NCBI GenBank assembly: GCA_004194705.1
Contig: SADC01001204.1
Span: 2,356,001-2,420,000, forward strand
Length of the DNA stretch: 64,000 nucleotides
From: Ditylenchus dipsaci
Lineage: Eukaryota > Nematoda > Chromadorea > Rhabditida > Anguinidae
Direction of reading: 5' to 3'
Positions 10,364-22,400 of this stretch are shown here, piece after piece (the stretch's first letter is position 1; each line of letters opens with the position of its first letter). The notes beneath the pieces were generated by a model that saw only the letters and a program-made list of their open reading frames with translations, was not told the origin of the DNA and did not search any database. A program made the translations under genes and the position numbers.

Positions 10364-11458
10364 CATTCCTAATTGACGTTCCTAATATAATTTTTTATTG
10401 TTCACAAGTTTTGCTTACATCTCAAGACTGGGTCGTCAGCAAAATATGGCTTGAAAATGGCCGTTGTATTTATTTTTACCCCGTCAAATCGTAAAAATTT
10501 GTTTCTCTGAAGTATTTCTTTAACTTTTTTTGAGTTTTTATAGCAGCGTGTAGCCCAGATCTCAGTTTTTTAACGAGCTATTAACTAAATTATGAAGATA
10601 TTAAACGCTAATAAGTTAAACGCTTTTAGTACGGACCAATTTTTATTTTGAAAAATTTCCATACAAAGATTTTTTTCTCCAATTTTTTCAAAATTTCAAT
10701 AAGTCAATTTTTGGCTAAATAAAAAGCTGAGATCCGGGGCTACATTGGGGGTAAAATCATTCAAAAAAAATCGAGAACTTTTTGAGACAAAAGCAGAGTT
10801 TTCAAATTTGACAGGGTAAAACAATTTCAGTTTTTGCATTCTTATCGGTGAACTATTATTCGACAAATTAAGCATACGTGTTAAAAAAAATTAGATGAAT
10901 AGTGTGCAGATCATTGGTCGAGCACAGGACGTCTCATAATTTCATATTGGAATGGCTAAAAAAAATGTGAACAAAAATTTTCTCTGATATTGTGCAGATA
11001 AATGGCTCTTCACAAAAATTTATTCATACACTGATGATCACTATTTCTCCTTTCTTCTCCGCTGCGGCAAAGTAAATTATGGGAAGAAGCAATGTATATG
11101 CTTTTCTTTATCTGATTGTAGGGTAATCGCTGTTGTCCATTAAATTACTTTAACGAGAAGCATTTCTGTCTTACTGTCGTTCTGTCTAATTTATTATTCA
11201 GTAATTATTATTCAGCCAAGTTTTTCAAAAAAACAACCTTTCTAGCCAAAAATCGACTTTTTGCTTTTGGTGAAAAGAAAACTGCCTGGGCAACCCATTT
11301 TTATTTATTTCTTGTTATTCTGACTGAAAATAAATTCTGATCAAATTGAGAATTGCAGCGCATATACAGAATACCTCATTTTACGGGGGATAGGCCAGTT
11401 CGCTAGGGTTTATTTTCAAAAATTTTTATACTTTTATAATAACAAATTTTTATGTGAA
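10364..11458. other. No gene seen; one inverted repeat
   Basis: AT-rich and without a supported exon. Around 10550-10745 an inverted pair, TGTAGCCCAGATCTCAGTTT against AAGCTGAGATCCGGGGCTACA, resembles the ends of the palindrome at 40316-40743. Confidence 0.4.
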
Positions 11459-11700
11459 AAACTTTTTTCTGCAACCATCTAGTATCCGAAATTTTATGAG
11501 GAATCCGAATAGAAAAACAGAATTTCAAAATAATTTTTGTTGCTGAGCTATTACTTAAATTTGGATGATCGTCAGTTAGGAGTCAAGATCTAGGTCATAT
11601 CTCAGCAACAAAGCCTTATTCTGAAATTCTGGTCTCCCGATTCAGATTCCGCATGAATTTTCAGTTACTAGATGGTCTCAAAAAAAAAGTTTTTCACTTG
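11459..11700. repeat. Palindromic repeat
   Basis: Arms: AACTTTTTTCTGCAACCATC and GATGGTCTCAAAAAAAAAGT, with internal GAATTTCAAAATAA against TTATTCTGAAATTC and GCTGAGCTATTAC against ATCTCAGCAACAAAGC. An imperfect hairpin of about 240 bp, probably a MITE; no clear target duplication. Confidence 0.5.
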
Positions 11701-12405
11701 AAAAATATTTTTGGGGATCCAAGATAGATCCGCGGGGATCCAAGCAGCAGCAGCAGATACGGAGGCCCATTTCACAGAGACTTGCAAGCAGCAGCAAACA
11801 GACGAGCCCTCGCACCGGTCATAAACCCAAAAACTCCCTTAACTGATTTGCACACTCGACGGTCAAAACTTTTCCACACAGGACAAATCACGGTTCAATT
11901 TTAGTTCAATTTGCTCTCGCAAATCCCCTCCTTACAGTATTAAAATTTTTGAAAGAAGCCCTCGCGAACTGGCCGTACAAAAAACCCTCACGAACTGGCC
12001 ATCACTGACTGTCTCATGAATTGGCCGTACCACGATTTTACGTCACCCCTAAGGACCGGTCTTTTGTTCACGTTAAATAGAGGTGACGCCGTACCTGGGC
12101 GGCCGAAAAAATCTGCGCCGGTCGCACCACCGGACACCGGTCTTTTATTTTTTTGCCGGGGAAGGAAATCGGTTTCGTTTTTCAGAAGTTAGGAGAAAGA
12201 AAATTAAATTAAAAGCTCGAAAATAATTTAGTGCATTTCCGGAGTAAAAAAGCTGTCCCCGACAATCCAATAAGAAACAGAATTTCAAAATAATTTTTTG
12301 TTGGCAGTGACAGCAGTGAAAAGACGGCAGTAGTCCTTTACAAAAAACCACTTGCAGTTCGATTTTGCCGCAATTCAAATTGTTGTTCAAATTGAAGGGT
12401 TTATA

Positions 12406-13395
12406 TAGTGTTGATGTCTAGGGGTGCGGGGCGGTTTGCGGGGCGGGTTTTCGATTAAGTGCGTGTAACGGGTAACCCGCAAAAATAATTGCGGGTAACG
12501 GATAACCGCAAAAAATATTGCGGGTAACGGGTAACCCGCAAAAATAATTGCGGTTACCCGCGGGTTTACGCGTTTTTCATTGTTCATTTTCACGGTTCTA
12601 AAAATCGCAACATGACGAAAATTCTGCAAAATCTTGCTTCGAAATTTTTCTTAAAATACTTCCAAATTTTTCTGTATAGTTACAGACTTTTACAATTTGT
12701 TGTTTCTTGAACTGCTTATACTGTTTGCAAGCTTTGTTCATTGGCTTAGTTGAATCCAATCGCCTCATTTTATAATTTCTTTTAGGTGCCTTTTGCACGC
12801 CAAGTGAACATCAATCAACAAGAAGGCTCGACTCATCGACTACCACGAACAAAATCTGGAATATGTCAGTGAATATATGACCCCCACTTAGTAATTCCTG
12901 TATTATATGGCTTTCTGTTTATTCTAGGAGATGGCATCTTACAATTCGGAGCAACCGGTGTTGATTGATTTTGATCCCCTCAGCTATTGGCGAAAGAACA
13001 TGGTGCGCTTTCCCATCTTGTCCAAGCTTCTCCTCGCTATCTCTCTGCGCCTTCTACTTCTCACCCAAGTGAGCAGCTATTTAGTCATGCCAGGGACATT
13101 TTTCACCACAAGCAAAGTCAATTGGATCCGTTCAATGCCGAACAACTCATTTTTCTCAATCGTGCTCTCTCGGATGTTAATTTTGTTTATTGATTTTCGG
13201 CAATTGTTGTACGTTCTTGAAGCTAATGAAGTTATTTACGGATATATCGCGGGTTTTTAATTATGGCTGTGACATATGCGAGTACCGCGCGGGTTTTGAC
13301 ATGGTGCGGGTGGGTTTGCGGGGCGGGTTTTTGGGTCCAGTTGCGGGGCGGGTTTGCGGTTTACCCGCGGGTAGTCCGCCCCGCAATCAACACTA
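12406..13395. mobile_element. hAT element remnant with GCGGGTAACCCGC subterminal arrays
   Basis: Ends TAGTGTTGAT and ATCAACACTA are inverted; flanks GGTTTATA (12398-12405) and GTTTTATA (13396-13403) form an 8-bp duplication with one mismatch. Both ends carry iterated GCGGGTAACCCGC / GCGGGGCGGGTTT motifs (12420-12570 and 13300-13385). It contains the C-terminal part of a hAT transposase. Confidence 0.8.
12931..13196 (+). pseudogene. hAT transposase C-terminal dimerisation region, frameshifted
   Basis: In one frame 12931-13035 gives DPLSYWRKNMVRFPILSKL; one base off, 13040-13193 gives RYLSAPSTSHPSEQLFSHAR and LDPFNAEQLIFLNRAL. This is the standard order of the hAT dimerisation region (DPLxWW, FPxLSxLA, PATSxxSER, L-rich end). 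Only about 85 residues survive of the 500-800 expected, with no BED finger or catalytic core, so the element could not move itself. The single frame change may be decay or assembly error. Confidence 0.8.
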
Positions 13396-13495
13396 GTTTT
13401 ATACACAAATCGACTAGGTTACAGGTTCGAATACTACTTGGAGCACACTTTTTTACTCTAATTTTTAAATTTTTCTTCGCACTAATAATTTTTTC

Positions 13496-13756
13496 TAGGA
13501 TTGTCGGATATATGAAAATAACGGATTCGCATTTAAAAAAGGTGCAGTCGTTTCAGAATTTGTGATTGTTGTTGAATAGTTTTTTTTTGCAAGTATATCG
13601 ATTTTCGGATAACTGGATATCTGCTATTTTCAAATATCCGATTTGTATCCGGTATTGGATATTTTCGGCATTTGATCTGTATCCGGTATCCGCGAAAATC
13701 TCTGATAATATCCGAAGTTATCCAAAATTGGCTATACGATCCGACAACCCTAATCT
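13496..13756. mobile_element. hAT-like MITE with ATATCCG subterminal repeats
   Basis: The ends TAGGATTGTCGGATATATG and ATCCGACAACCCTAAT are inverted and match a common hAT terminus (TAGGGTTGTCGGAT). Internally ATATCCG or its complement recurs about eight times (13605-13735). A clear 8-bp target duplication was not found. Confidence 0.6.
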
Positions 13757-14146
13757 TGTCAGTCTGAAAGGTTGCAGTTCGATTTTGCCGCAATTCAAAT
13801 TGTTGCAATGTTGTTGCAGGAACTTTACGGACATCCTATCTTTTTTGGTGTTTAAAAATTAGCAATTTTACAATAGTATTTTTTTATTCTCTTGTACCAA
13901 CAAAACAATACAGGGAAAAATGAATTTTCAAAAAAAGCCTGGGTTTTATCAAAACAGTCACTATGGTCAGAAAGATACCAGAAAAACTAGTTGAGAAGCA
14001 ATCAAAATATACAAATTAGATCTTTCATGGTGTGTTTTCAAGATTTGGAATGATTCTGAAGATTTCTTCGAATTTTTAACCCGCAATGTCAAAACAAAAA
14101 AGGAGTAATTTTAACATACATACAAACAAACAGAAAATAGGTATAA

Positions 14147-16768
14147 CTAGATTGGACTCACATACATTCTATTTGGCGGTTTTCGCACCCCTGGTTGCTC
14201 AGATATATAGCTTACTCCAGGCAAACTTAAGACTGATTCAGTGTCCGGAAGCGAGAGCACTGCATCTGGCGGAAAATTAGCAGCGAGCATGGGATGTCTA
14301 AGGGCATCTGCTGCTTGGATCCTCGATCGGCCGTCGTACTTAAATTAAGATTATAGTCTAAAATTTGAAAATTATATCAAGACTTTTTTATCTAGATTAT
14401 TTTTTAAAGTTTGAAATGTCACATATTCACTCTTCTCTGTGCAGATTTAGTCAAAATCAAAGAAGGCAGGCTCTAAGCACTTTCGAAACTGATCACATTT
14501 TTTTTCTCAGAACGGACTAATATTTTTTCTACTGCAAATATATTTGTTTCGCAAAAACGTTTGCCTTGGAAGGCCAAAAAAGTTTTGCCCTTTTTTTATG
14601 TGGACAAAAAACCTGCTGCTAAATTTAAATTTTGTTTCGTACTATTTTATTCATAACCAGTGTTTTACTCACAGTTGAGTGAGAATTTGATAATCGTACC
14701 ATAACTGTAAAAAAAGAAATTTTAGTTTTTGATATTTATGATCTTTACCTAATTTTTATTTTTAAGTCTGTAATGTGCAGCCAGATTTTAATTTTTATCT
14801 GCGAAAATTCGAGATTTTGACACTTTCACTCAAAAGTTCCCAGTGAGCTCACTAAGGCAACTTTCAGTGAGAGTGGTCAAAATCTCAAATTTTCGCAGAT
14901 AAAAATTAAAATCTGGCTGCACATTACGGACCTAAAAATACAAATTAGGTAAAGATCATAAATATCAAAAACTAAAATTTTCTTATTAAAAAAAGTTATG
15001 GTGCACTTTTCAAACAGTATTCGTAACTCACCTTGAGCATTTTTAACAGCAAATCAGCCCTTTCCTGGTTGATCCTGTCAGAGTTGAGTAGAGACTTGAT
15101 AGAATGAGATTTGTAGCCATTAGACTTATAGAGGGGCAGAGCACACAGATTGGGATAGACATCGGGACTAGGAGTTCCTAACTTCTGGAATATTAGATTT
15201 AACTGCTCGTCTGTGGTGGAGCCAGGGAACATGGGTTTGTGCTCCAACATCTCAAACAGGATGCAACCCACACCCCACATGTCAATCTGAAATATGGGCG
15301 GTATTAATAAATGATTGTAAATTTTCTTAAACGCTTGTGCCATTTATTAAGTATTTATCAGGTCTCTGAATAGCCTGATATTTAATTTTTATCAGCCGTG
15401 CTTACATGGGCTACATGGGCTATACATGTGCTTACAAAATGCTTACATGGGTGGAATAGTCAGTAGACCCGAGAAGAACATCAGGTGGACGATACCACAG
15501 CGTGACCACTTCATTGGAATAAGTTTTGGTGGGCACTGATTGAGCTCTGGCTAGCCCAAAATCAGCAAGTTAAGTTCTCCAGCTCTGTTTATAAGTAGAT
15601 TTTGAGGTTTCAGGTCGCGATGCAGAATTCGCCGCTTGTGACAATAGGCAAGACCACGTAGCAATTGTACCAGAAAAAGCTGAAAAAAATCTTTAATAGC
15701 AAAACCATATAAGATACAGTCCATCACAATTATATTTTCTACAGTTAACATGAACTGCCATAAATGGAAAAAAATCGGCTGTTAGTTATTCCAACCGCCG
15801 AATTTTGGAACGCACCTCTCAATCAAATGTAATTGAGGGACCAACGCGATTTTTTAATTTTTTCATAAAAAAATGCCTCAGTCTCTCAAGCTTATTTAAA
15901 TGAGGGCCACAATTGCTCCTTTCAACCTCCATCCAGAGACCATTTTAGTGAAGGCCGTCACATCAAAAGGGGGCCGTTATGTTTTTCGACCTATCAATTT
16001 CAGTAAAGGATTCCTTTTGAGTTTTTTGGATCTCTGGCCACTGTATTGGAGAGGATTGGTTCATTTTTCGATCATTATTTTGAAGATGCTGTTATACTAG
16101 AAAGGGCGATTTTCTTAGAATATGTTGGTATGTTTTCTACAGTTGGCCAAATCTAAATTACCTACCTTGACATTGTTCATACATATCATACTCTCAATTT
16201 CTTCCATATATTCTCTTAATTCATGTTCCACAAACTCAAACACCAGTGTCAACACCCTTTCTGTGTAGATAATGTCATGCAGGGTGACTACATTGGCATG
16301 TTTTAGGTTCCTGAGCAAAGATACTCCCTAATAGCAGTGCATGGAGCTCCTTCCTCGTGTTCTAGTCGTATTTCTTTGAGAGCTACACTTTTGCCGGTTA
16401 GCAAGCTCTTGCCAAGGTAAACTGTAGCATAGGTGCCTTCCCCCAGGTCAAAGATTTTCTGGAAATTAAAAATATATCAGTATATTGTGATTAAAAATTT
16501 GATTCACAACAAACCTTATAAGTCTCCAGCTTGCCGAATCCGATCTCACTCTATAAAACATTTCGTTAATTGGCTCCCTTACAGTTAATCAAAATTTACC
16601 AGAGATGCTCTCCTACTTTTTCTTGTCAAAGGGTTGTCCAATGTGGGTGTCCTATATAATTTGTTTTTAGTTTGGCTTGTCTAGTATTAACCAACCTATT
16701 TAATTTTTCGATTACAGTCTGCGGAAGTTTGATGTCAGCTGGCAGAGAAAGTCTTTTTGGATGTCTTG
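14147..16768 (-). pseudogene. Second set of PCTAIRE kinase exons (partial duplicate of pct-1)
   Basis: Seven minus-strand exons correspond one to one to parent exons 5-11: 16696-16768, 16600-16651, 16515-16550, 16166-16458, 15447-15679, 15032-15286 and 14147-14338. All have GT/AG boundaries. Relative to the parent there is one base less in exon 5 (A5 against A6), in exon 8 (after the PCTAIRE motif) and in exon 9 (which loses the DFG frame), and one less in a C-run near the stop. Exon 10 ([20 protein letters not shown]) is open here but broken in the parent copy. No N-terminal exons accompany the block, so alone it cannot make a full kinase. It is probably a decaying duplicate. Because the parent also carries indels, an alternative 3' terminal cassette is not excluded. 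Confidence 0.75.
14698..15002. repeat. Copy-specific palindrome in the last intron of the duplicate
   Basis: A nearly perfect inverted repeat centred near 14848. AATTTTTATCTGCGAAAATT is mirrored at 14892-14911, and the outer arms CCATAACTG / AGTTATGG close it. It is absent from the matching intron of the parent block (30899-31445), so it inserted after the duplication. Confidence 0.7.
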
Positions 16769-17461
16769 CTGAAAATCATTGATTATGTTATGCTATTTAT
16801 ACCATGAACCTTTTTTTATTTTATTCCAATTTTACAAGACAAACAGGGAGAGCCGAAAAAAATTCGAAAATTCCCTTATTTTTTTATTTCTTCACCAGTT
16901 TTATATTTATATGCAACTTATTCGTATGATTTTTATGCCCTTTTTTTAACTGTAGAGCTCCCAGGTAGCTTAATCTTAGAGCTTTCAAAGTTCATTAAAG
17001 TTATAAATAATTATTCGTTAACTGCTGCCATTGATTATTCTCTTTTTTATCATTACCTTGTTGCCTACATATCTATAGAAAGCAACTGGATTAAATATGC
17101 AAAAGGAGTGGCATAACCGGAAGTGTGGGTGTCTTTGATGCCCTCTAAGCTATCACTAATGTCTTATTACAAAATAGAACTTTAATTCATAATTTTTGCT
17201 ACCACTTTATTATTTAAATAGCTAAATATATCAGCCTGTCTGCTAGCGATCTTAGAAAGGCAACTGTTTCTATAGAAACTAGAGCAAAAACATTCTTAAG
17301 CTTATTTTTGATTTTCTTAAAATAAGTAATGCAACTACAAAAATTAGTTGACCAATAATTTTATACAAGAATAACTAAAAAAAAGAATGCTAAAAAGATT
17401 CAGATATGTTTTAGCTGTTACAGTTGACACTAATTGTAGCTAACATAGTTGACAGTTAAAG

Positions 17462-17659
17462 CAGGGCTCGGAAATCAAAATTTTCAAATAAAGAACATTT
17501 TGGTAAAATAACGGACATTTGGTCAAAAGTGCCATTTTATCCAGTGCTTATTGATTTTGAGCACGAAGATAAAGATTTTGACCTGAAATCTCAAAAATTC
17601 AAAAGATTTCGGATCTCAATAAAGGACAAATCTTTAAATATAGGACGTTCCAAGCCCTG
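17462..17659. mobile_element. hAT MITE with AGTTAAAG target duplication
   Basis: Ends CAGGGCTCGGAA and TTCCAAGCCCTG are inverted; AGTTAAAG flanks both sides (17454-17461 and 17660-17667). The same element with the same flanks is at 36549-36747, so it predates the block duplication. Non-coding, 198 bp. Confidence 0.85.
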
Positions 17660-17859
17660 AGTTAAAGTCATATTTATAAAACCATATTTCAGCCAAAAGC
17701 CATATTTCCTCTAATTGACACCCCTTTAATGGTCCGTTCCCTTGGCTTTGAGGTATTGCATCTCAGGGCTAATTTTTTTCGAGCTGTTCTTTTTTGCATT
17801 TCTTAACTCCCGCCAGCTCGACTAATTCCACATTTTAAATTTTAATTTAAATTTTAATG

Positions 17860-18310
17860 CCGAAAAATTTTGCTGTGAAAATTTTTATGAAAATAATTGA
17901 TTCAAATTTTCATGTTTTCAGTCAATTTTTATCCATATTTTCTGAAATTGGTTCTTTGTTTTCCGATGTTTTTGGCATTTTGAAACACTGTTTTTTGTGC
18001 ACCCATAGTTTCTGATGTGATTACTTGGTACTTCACACAGGCAAAAACATATCAATTGTAAAAATTAAATTTATTCAACAAATACTTAAAAAACTACAAA
18101 GAAATCAACATATAATATATAATCTGTTTAAAAAACTAGAAAAATTATGCAAAGGGCACCTAGATCCAAGAGTTGCTCATTCGTTGAAATCTTCACTGTC
18201 ACCACATGTTTTGCGGCCTGAGAAAGATAAAAGTATGAATTACAATTGCTCATGACTTTTTGTAAATGGGTTTTGAATTTAGTTTCTCTCGAGCCGGCCA
18301 CTTTATGGTA
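17860..18310. other. No gene seen
   Basis: AT-rich spacer. One open stretch on the plus strand (18025-18255) has no splice context or recognisable motif. Confidence 0.4.
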
Positions 18311-18314
18311 TATA

Positions 18315-18476
18315 CCGTATTTATTCTAATAGAAGGCCAGTCTCTATTAGAAGGCCACCCCTTAGGGCCAAAACTAGGGGCGTAAACCAAATTTTATCGC
18401 ATTTTTAACACAAAGCCAAAAAAATTTTGGAGGTTGAAAAATAGAAAGCCATGGCCCTCTATCAAAATGATTCGGT
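18315..18476. mobile_element. TA-flanked MITE, family B, copy with decayed right end
   Basis: It begins TACCGTATTTATTCTAATAG with tag AAGGCC, mirrored near 18440-18455 (GGTTGAAAAATAGAAAGCCA) as in the copy at 62880-63025. The right terminus is altered (ATTCGGTAATA). Confidence 0.6.
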
Positions 18477-18632
18477 AATAGGCAAAGTACCCGAGAGGTC
18501 ATTCTCCCCTCACCGTTTTCGAATTTTTATAGTGTTTTAATCAACAATTTTTTACGAAAAATCTGATGGGGGGAGCTATAGCCCTCAGCCCCCCCCCCCC
18601 TGGCTACGCCTATGAGTATCGCAGACAACGAC

Positions 18633-18783
18633 ACTAGACTAAAAAAAAAATTATTCATTTAAACCTTTCTACATAGCATCACCGGTCTGGTGCCAAAAAA
18701 ATTATGACGTAAAAATTTCTTGTAAATTAACACGGCACCAGGTCGGTGCTGCCATGTTGAAAGGTTTAAAGGAATAATTTTTT
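18633..18783. repeat. Short palindromic repeat
   Basis: The arms AAAAATTATTCATTTAAACC and GGTTTAAAGGAATAATTTTT enclose CACCGGTCTGGTGCC against GGCACCAGGTCGGTG. About 150 bp, non-coding; probably a MITE. Confidence 0.6.
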
Positions 18784-18789
18784 ATTCCT

Positions 18790-19410
18790 AGCCCGGTGTC
18801 CATATCTGAGCTACCTAATAATCCGTGCATCGGGCTGGGTAATATTAATCACTGCTGAAAACAGGTGCCTGAAGTTCAGCCGGTGCCGAGATTTACAGCA
18901 CTGGTTGAGATATGACCTTTCGCAAAAAACAATTTTTAATATGACAAACATCCAAGTTTTCCAACTTTTTTAATTTTGTCACTTTTCAAGAAATTTTTTT
19001 AAGAGGCCATTCCTCAACACTCAAATTTTAAAAAAGTTTTTTGTTCAGTGAGTTTTGTAGCTCTTAAACTGCGCTTCAACGTAGTGCTGATATGTTTTCA
19101 AAGTGCTCGACCTTATATTTAAAGTTGACCAGTAAAGTAATCAAAATGATGAAAAGTGAGTTTTCACATACATAATCATGCTTCTAGATATGAAATCCTC
19201 GTTTTGGTGACAAACATAATGGCATACTCGGGCTTTCGAATGAAACCAAAACAAAGAAATAATCTCGAGTATAATATATCAAAAATTGCTGATCAAATAG
19301 TAAAAAAAATTCTCGGCTACCCTGTACTATGCTAACATAAATCTTGATAAAAAATAATTTTACTAACTATAAAATGTTTATTACCTATGTTTTGCTAAAT
19401 AAAATATAGT
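18790..19410. other. No gene seen; diverged half of the 6229-6607 hairpin family
   Basis: GTTTTGTAGCTCTTAAACTG and neighbouring text (18950-19150) match one arm of the hairpin at 6229-6607 with several differences. Nothing else is supported. Confidence 0.4.
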
Positions 19411-19414
19411 TTAC

Positions 19415-22400
19415 CTCCAACGTTTCAACAGCATTCCAGAGATGAAAGGCGGCCACAATGTGTGCCTGGCAGGATCTGTGTGCCTTTTGACGAAGAGCCG
19501 ACGTTCATCCCGAACACCAGATACTTGTCGTCCGCTGAAAGTGGACGGGCCACCACTGGCAGCCTGAATCCCCAGGATTAGAACCAGATGAGCCTAGGAT
19601 GTGCATTCGCGAGTCCACTCTCTCAGTCTGATGCTTCCAACAGACAATCTGAGCCCGTTCCCATTGTGCTTGGCTGAAAAGCCGGCATCACATAGGCAGA
19701 TCCTTTCACAGATAAACCCATGTAGTAGTCGCTGGTACAGACTGGGAATCGGTCTTGGCAGAAGAGATTTTCAGAATAATGTAATCTCTTCCCTTCGGGT
19801 CTTCAACCTTAACTTTTCTATTTAAAAAAAATATTCAATGTCGAATTTAAAGAAAGTCACTATTGGTAACCCATGGCATCGAAAAAAACGTGAGGATGAC
19901 TTCTCCTTCAAATTTTGTGGTGTAGTGGGAAACGTATTTTTGAAATCAAACATTTTTATTCCAAATTGGACAAAATTCGCATTTTCAGTTTTTTTTTTCA
20001 GTTTCGAGGAGAACATGTGGAGAATGTAGTTAATCCTCAAAATGTAATAAGCCGTCGATTTATAAATTAACCTAGTGGTTATATAAAAATTGACATGTTT
20101 TCAGTCGGTGGCGACCGGTGGACTACCAAACTGGACGGACGAAGAAGGTGACCCTGTTTTTTGCAATAGCAAATGGTAGTTCATTTTCTTGAACAAAGAC
20201 CGTCCAGATTTTGTGGGCCACTTGCCAGACCGTCCAGACGAGCGGCCCCGGCGGACGGCGCTCCACTATGACCACCACCCCCTCAATTTTTTTAGGGTCC
20301 GACACTTTTTTGACCCGCTTTTTGAAATGTTCTGGCAAATGTGGTCCACCAGTCTAGTCCGAAAATTTTCAAAGATTCTGTTTTTGTCAGTCGTTATTTC
20401 CCCACTCTTCTCATTTTGACATAAATATCCACTACCTTGATTAATTGTCTCCTGATTTAAAAAAAGGTGGGTCGTGGGTCTTTATGGCGACATACAAAGA
20501 GTTGGAAAAAATGATTGACAAAATCAGAACCTTTTCAATTTTTTCGGACTAGACTGGCGGATCACATTTGCCAAACATTTTAAAAAAACTGGCTAAAAAG
20601 GGTCGGACATTAGGCGGTAACGAACTTGAGAGGGTGGCGGTAAATAAGGTTAGTTCAATTTAGTCTTTCACAGGTCAAAAATTAGAGAAACAATTGCCCA
20701 CCTTCATGACTGTAGTTGGATAAACAGTGGTTTGTAGCGTAGTTGGTGACCTTCACCAAATCTCCGACCTTGTATTGCACATGATAGCCATGAGAATAAG
20801 TGGCACAGTAGAGGCTGTCGAGCACGGTTACACCACGCTTCTCTTCATTTGGGCCTTCAATGAAGTAGATGTAGCGCTGCAGCTTCGGAGGCAGCACATC
20901 GCCTATCACATTTATGCAAAGATCCTTGATCTGGTGGTTGTGCTGGTCAAGTCGCCTTTGAGCAGCTGAAAAAAGTTGTCATAAATAATAATAAAAAACG
21001 AAAAAGTAAAAAGTTTTTGAGCATTTCTAGATGTGAGTTGAAAATTGAAAAAAAAAGAAGTCAAATAGCTGGCACTAGTAAAGAATCCTTGTCCAAAATA
21101 TGCCTTGGTCCCCCCTGTTTTTTTTTTGTGAAAACAGCTTGGTCCCCCTGTTGTTTTTGTGAAAAACAGCTTGTGCCATTCACAAAAAAACAACAGGGGA
21201 GACCAAGCATATTTTGGACAAGGATTCTTTACTAGTGCCCAAATAGCTTTTGCCCGAAAGTTCATATGAAACAAAGTAAGTACTCTGACTGTTCTGACAT
21301 GAAACTCTTACCCACACAACCCCGATGCAAGATTTACGGGGGTAATATTAAGAGAACAATTTTTAATAACGTGTGAAAATTATAATTTCAAAATATATTT
21401 TAAACACCAGTAAAATTGAAAAAATCTTCGTGTGCAAATTTGTGTTCAGCATGGTCGAGTTGTTTCTGAAAGTGCTCTTCAAAATCCAATCCACTGTCGA
21501 ATTTCAAATTCGACATGAGACAACAAACATTTAAAGTTCGTTCCCGCCTAGGGTCCGACACCTTTTTTTACACAATTTTTTAGTCTTTGATTCATTCTGT
21601 TATGATAGTCTGGTCCCAAATATCATAAGGATTCCAATTTTGCCCAACGTTTTTTTGAAAAGAAAACAAAATTTGGGTTAAAAAAATAAAAACCTCGACA
21701 TAGTGGCACCCCTTTTGTAAAAACAGGTGCCACTATATCGAGGTTATATTTTTTTAACCCAAATTTTATTGTTTTTCGAAAAAAAAAAGAATCGGCAAAT
21801 CGGAATCCTTATGATATTTGGGACCAGACTGTCATAACAGAATGAATAAAAGACTAAAAAAATTGTGTTAAAAAAGGTGTCGGAGCTTAGGCGGGAACGA
21901 ACTTTTGGGGGTGCCACTATAGCGAGGTTCGACTTCACAATAAATAATACTTCATCAGAATGTAGAATCGCACGGCTACCTGATGGTGTTAAAACTTTGA
22001 GAAAAATATATATTTTTTTGAGTGAAACAGGCAAAACCAAATTTTTGACTGACGGCTTCGGACGGGTAAAGAAGCATTAGAAAATTGGTGATTTTTGCTT
22101 GTTTCCAACTACCTACAAATAAGTAATAATTTCTAAAACCTATGTACCAGCGAGGCGTGTAATACCTCAAAATTCGAGGCATGATCAGGGCTATCTATTG
22201 CACACCTAGATGCCATTTTACTGCTTTTAAGCAGCAACTGCCGCTTTTCTCTATTTGCCGCTTAAATTCCTTGATAAAAATGCACTCAGATACGAAAAAG
22301 AGTAAAAAAAAGTAAAAGCGGCAAAATGTGGCTTTTTCATATGTTGGGTTAGCATTCCTGGTTGCGCATAATTTCTATCAGAGTGATCACAATTTCACAA

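Larger units (their letters stand above)
12353..13805. repeat. 34-bp direct repeat bracketing two hAT-type insertions
   Basis: TTGCAGTTCGATTTTGCCGC plus CAATTCAAATTGTTG occurs at 12353-12386 and again at 13772-13805. Between them lie a hAT remnant (12406-13395) and a second hAT-like MITE (13496-13756). It may be a local duplication from repair of an insertion, similar in kind to the 88-bp case. Confidence 0.6.
13868..17850 (-). repeat. Downstream copy of the duplicated kinase-domain block
   Basis: This whole block is collinear with 30432-36940 once the Helitron at 33588-36308 is removed. It includes all seven kinase exons, their introns, 3' flank and a shared hAT MITE. Identity is high in exons and introns alike, with differences mainly one-base indels and copy-specific intronic insertions. 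Same orientation as the parent, hence a direct, partial gene duplication about 16.5 kb apart. Confidence 0.9.

Noticed and set aside
13868..17850. Retrocopy origin for the second kinase block
   Set aside because: Introns and flanking MITE are retained, so it was duplicated at the DNA level.
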